This document shows, one piece after another, positions 45,611-64,000 of a DNA stretch of 64,000 bases. Each line of letters opens with the position of its first letter. Position 1 is the stretch's first letter. Below the pieces are notes generated by a model. The model made no database searches and was not told where the DNA came from. It saw only the letters and a program-made list of their open reading frames with translations. The stretch is from Chondrilla cf. caribensis (taxonomy: Eukaryota; Porifera; Demospongiae; Chondrillida; Chondrillidae): contig OZ026559.1 of assembly GCA_964020155.1 (NCBI GenBank), positions 2,329,345 through 2,393,344 on the forward strand. Reading direction: 5' to 3'. The translations under genes and the position numbers were made by a program.

Positions 45611-45616
45611 AATAAA
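45611..45616 (+). terminator. Candidate polyadenylation signal of gene 2
   Basis: AATAAA followed by a T/G-rich stretch, 391 bases after the gene 2 stop codon. No other canonical signal is seen between the stop and this point. Confidence 0.45.
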
Positions 45617-46319
45617 GTGTTTATAATAATATTGTGTACGAATTATATAGATAACATACTGAATATGTATACATATCATACATATTATCTGTGTGACCTG
45701 CTACATGCATGACAATTAGAGCCAACATTAATATTTGCATGCATGGTAATAATATGTGCATTGATTTTATATAGATGGTGGAATTTGAACCTAGTGAAAG
45801 GCCAATGTACTTCCACATAAAACACACCATTGCGAAATGCTCATTTTGATAAATGCCGAGGTTATGTTATTATGGTATAAATTGTTAAGATAAATTGCTG
45901 GTTGGCACAAACACACAATTTTTGTTGTTTTGCTTGGTTTGCTACATGTAGCGTACATGTATGAGTAATAAGCAAAACTGTTAAGAATTGAGAACTGATT
46001 TTGTGAGTCCCTCATAGAGAGTCTTAGCGAGTTCTACTGTATGCGTATACATACATATTTGATTTGGTTTTGCGTACATTTCAGTCTTGACAGTGCAGCC
46101 ACATTATAGCACTGGTACCCAGTACCGGTGCCAGTACAACAAATTGCAAGGATATTAATGAGGCCCCACATGTACATGTATGCTGCTGTAGCTAGGTGAA
46201 CATGCATGGCAGTCAGACAGGTCCCACTGTACACCTTTTATCTATCAAAATAGCTGCATGCAGGGTGTGAGCAGGGTCAGCCAACTGTACGTAATAACTG
46301 TACCTGTGTTTATGTGTCT

Positions 46320-46612
46320 ATACCTGATGTATACAGCTGAAGACGGGCGACAAGTTCGTATTATGCCGCATCGCGACAATGTAGGTATAACAAATCCCAC
46401 GCGCTGAACACATGCGCAGCCTATGGATCAAAATTAGTAGGCATAGTGGTGAAAGCGCTCATAATTTAGGCCCAGAAATTCCGACAAAAATTTTTTTGTT
46501 GCTCGTAATATTTTTAATCGGGAGCACCCTCTCGTGTTATCAATCCATAATCGTTTGATCTGCTGAGCGCTGTCGGACGAGTTCCCTCCAAGCGGTGTAT
46601 TTGCAGACTGAA
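46320..46612 (+). promoter_or_regulatory. Probable promoter / non-coding first exon of gene 3
   Basis: CpG-enriched stretch 1.2 kb before the gene 3 start codon. A consensus donor CTGAA|GTGAGT at 46612/46613 could end a 5' UTR exon that joins the acceptor at 47821-47822. Transcript evidence is lacking. Confidence 0.3.
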
Positions 46613-47525
46613 GTGAGTCCTAAGGCTTCTGCCAGGTGTTTATTTGTCCTTTTACGAAGTACTGTCACCTACTCCAACGGATAATTTTAGGTAGCCTCGA
46701 ATATTCGGTGCTGTATAGTTCTACGTTGCTCCTTGAGTGTATAAGGAGTCTAGGATAGGCTCTATTCGTATTTAGCTGTGCGTTGTAGCGCGTACTGCTC
46801 GTTACCCTACATGCACGTTTATACCGACTACAGCGTGGTGACCGTGTTGTTGAATCTAAGGTAAACTGCTGCTGCAGTGATCATCGATGCGTGTAGTCTT
46901 TGCGGATTTTAGCGTGATCATTTCGCACATGCAAGCTGTACCATGCTAGTGTCTTCATGGTTTGCAAGGTAGTTGTATGTAGTACATAAAGTGATAAAAG
47001 ATGCCCAGTACTGAGATCCCATATGTAGTGAGGAGTTCATTTGTTTCATTACTGGACCATTGCTCGTGGGAGATTGGTGGTGCAGTGTGCAGTCTAGCAC
47101 TTGTTTTGCTGAGCATATTCATTGGAGTGGGAGGTTAAACGATATTCATAGCTAGATCTCTCCCGGAATGTGAATTTGGGTGGTCTCCAATAAGTGTATT
47201 CATGATAAAACTACATTTACTTATTATAAGGGTATTCATATGGTGTTAGGGGCGTGGCTAGCACTAGCTGGTCATGATCCAAGTTGGTGAGTCAGCGGTC
47301 AGGCCTCTTCATTTGTTGTATCGTGCTCTGTGTGTGTGTGGGAGGGATGCCCGCCAGTCTAGTAGGAGTGTGCTATTACATTCCCTAATTATCACTGCTG
47401 GTATGCATCCCTGTGTTGAGCTGCACATTGTTGCTGACTGGTGTTGGGGGCGTGGCTGACTCCAGTTGGTCATGATCCCAGTTGGTGCGTCAGAGGTTGG
47501 CCCCTTCGTTTGTTGTGTGATGTGT

Positions 47526-47526
<1 letters not shown>

Positions 47527-47592
<66 letters not shown>
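47527..47592. repeat. (CT)n(GT)n compound microsatellite
   Basis: CT tract then TG tract in the 5' region of gene 3. Confidence 0.95.
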
Positions 47593-47839
47593 CTTTGAAT
47601 AACTGGATCTGAAACTTTGGATTTTTGAATGAGAAACTTTGTCTCACAACCTTTTTGCAGTTTCATATAGTTATACTGACATACTCGTTGGCCATTTGAT
47701 CTGTTCTTGTATTAAAGATGAGTGGCCGGGGTGATTATTGCATGAATGGAGCCTGTATTACTAATAGGTTGTAATGATACTGTGTGAATGTATTGTGTAT
47801 TATATATTTTCTATATGATTAGACTGACTGCAAGACATC

Positions 47840-62519
<14,680 letters not shown>

Positions 62520-62816
62520 CATTTTGGAGACTGCATTACTAATAATACACATAATATAGGCTACACTTTACACTATTATTAATGTTATAGACCCATGCAA
62601 TGAATTATCTCTCTAGGTTTTAGTAGAACTAAGTACATATAATACAAACGCAGGTATTTTTGTTTGATGTAACAATATTTCTACTGCAATATCAACGCTG
62701 GCTACTTTGATATTGCCCAAAATCATATTACATTATTGTATACGTATGTATGTAGGTGATTGAATCAAGAAAGATTATTTCACAATGATGTATATTATGA
62801 GGATATTGAAGATTTA

Positions 62817-62979
62817 TACAGTGGAACCTCTCTATTACAAACCTCTGTAATATCGACACCATTCTGTGGCCCAGTGTAGTACTGTAGTGTATTAAATAAC
62901 CTCCAAATTGAGGACACCTCTGTAATAAGGACTAAAATCAAGGTCCCAAAGTGTCCATAATAGAGAGGTTCCATTGTAT
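62817..62979. mobile_element. MITE family B, complete copy
   Basis: TACAGTGGAACCTCTCTATT to AATAGAGAGGTTCCATTGTA, 163 bases, with TA at each end. It lies 300 bases after the gene 3 stop. Confidence 0.82.
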
Positions 62980-63179
62980 TTCTACATATGCATAATAATT
63001 TAATTATAATATTGTATACATATCATTAGCATGTATAAGGAACAACAAGTACTGTAATTCCAATCACAGTATAATTCCAGTATATATATAATTTGAGAAA
63101 AATAGTTTACTACTTCAGATTGAATGCTATAATTATAATGTACACCTGAGTCTTTGGGGCTAACTGTAGTGCTACTGGT

Positions 63180-63830
63180 AATGGCAATGCAACCAGTTAA
63201 TCCGCAAACTCATTATTGAAATGAAAAACGAATTGTGGCAGATCAATGAGTGTTCACTGTACTTTCTATCAGAGGTATGTATGTACTTACCATCAGTATT
63301 GGTTGACACAGTGTACATGAGCTATAGGCACTGAGTGAAGTGTACTCACTCACCAAAGTGTACACCAACGTAAGCAAGTTGCACTATAGCTAGTACACAC
63401 ACATGGGACCGGCTAATTTGTTCACTGTAGAGAGGTTGCCCACTCTTCAGAGGTGAAAAGTGCATTAATACTATAGGGAAGATCATTTTTGGGGCCTAAG
63501 AAAGTGTCCTTTGTAGAGAGGTAATTTCTATGCAATAGAGGTTCCACTGTATTATAGAGAATTCATCAGAATGGAATTTTGAATTCCTAGGTACAGGAAA
63601 AGACTATAGCACTTGTATGTGAATTCCCTATACTAATAATCGTGATATACAGTGAATTGTTTTTGGAGAATTAATAATAAAATTAATATGGTGGACTAAC
63701 GAGCTAGGCGGATTAACTGGATATATATTTATTAGTTTTTGTACATCATTACTGACATTGGGTAATTGGCAGATTTGAAGGTTTGGGGGAAAAAGCAGTG
63801 GTGGGTTAACAAGAATTCACTGTTATATTA
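63180..63830. repeat. MITE cluster downstream of gene 3 (families C, A, GGACAC, C)
   Basis: Family C fragment 63180-63262; family A fragment 63266-63390; GGACAC family 63410-63553; complete family C 63648-63825 (TACAGTGAATTGTTTTTGG to AAGAATTCACTGTTATA). Confidence 0.7.
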
Positions 63831-64000
63831 AAGATGCATGTAGAAAGTGTAATTTTAACAGTAACATGAACAATATACATTAAATCATATTATTATTAAT
63901 AATCAAAGTTGTGTACATATTAAACTGTATATGTTTCTCTCATACAAAATTTACTATTTATTGCCTACGACAAAATTGCAGTTTTCTAGTTACTGTCAGC

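Overview
The window looks like animal nuclear DNA, most likely a sponge (demosponge). It carries intron-rich type I membrane receptors in which each extracellular domain sits on its own phase-1 exon. Two of them combine scavenger-receptor cysteine-rich (SRCR) and fibronectin type III (FN3) domains, an architecture common in sponges. Introns and intergenic DNA are dense in TG/CA microsatellites, minisatellites and short inverted-repeat transposons. There is no marker gene, so the taxon is an inference; another early-branching metazoan is possible. No prokaryotic feature (operon, CRISPR array) was seen.

Three genes lie in tandem on the + strand. Gene 1 (3' part, about 1-8331) encodes an unrecognised extracellular region, a transmembrane segment and a proline-rich tail. 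Positions 8332 to about 25560 hold no supported coding exon, only arrays, microsatellites, MITE copies and one weak promoter-like segment. Gene 2 (25697-45220, 12 coding exons, 1476 residues) is signal peptide, 3 SRCR, 6 FN3, transmembrane helix and a tail of about 455 residues rich in tyrosine docking motifs, including a tandemly duplicated YSHL cassette. Gene 3 (47840-62519, 21 coding exons, 1726 residues) is signal peptide, a small aromatic/Cys-rich segment on two tiny exons, 2 SRCR, 13 FN3, transmembrane helix and a tail of about 110 residues. I assembled the models by hand from AG/GT sites and codon phase. All three sum to whole codons with no internal stop.

Genes 2 and 3 are probably diverged paralogues: same orientation, same domain order, same exon phases, and in each one FN3 domain split by a phase-0 intron at about the same place. 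Their tails differ completely, suggesting similar ectodomains coupled to different intracellular partners. Gene 2 introns hold two complete hAT-type elements with perfect 8-bp target duplications, one Mutator-like element with a perfect 9-bp duplication, and a nested insertion inside an older MITE. The features most worth follow-up are the duplicated phosphotyrosine cassette, an SRCR domain that has lost exactly one disulfide pair, the two-exon aromatic module, and minisatellites that grew inside a MITE family or from a splice donor.
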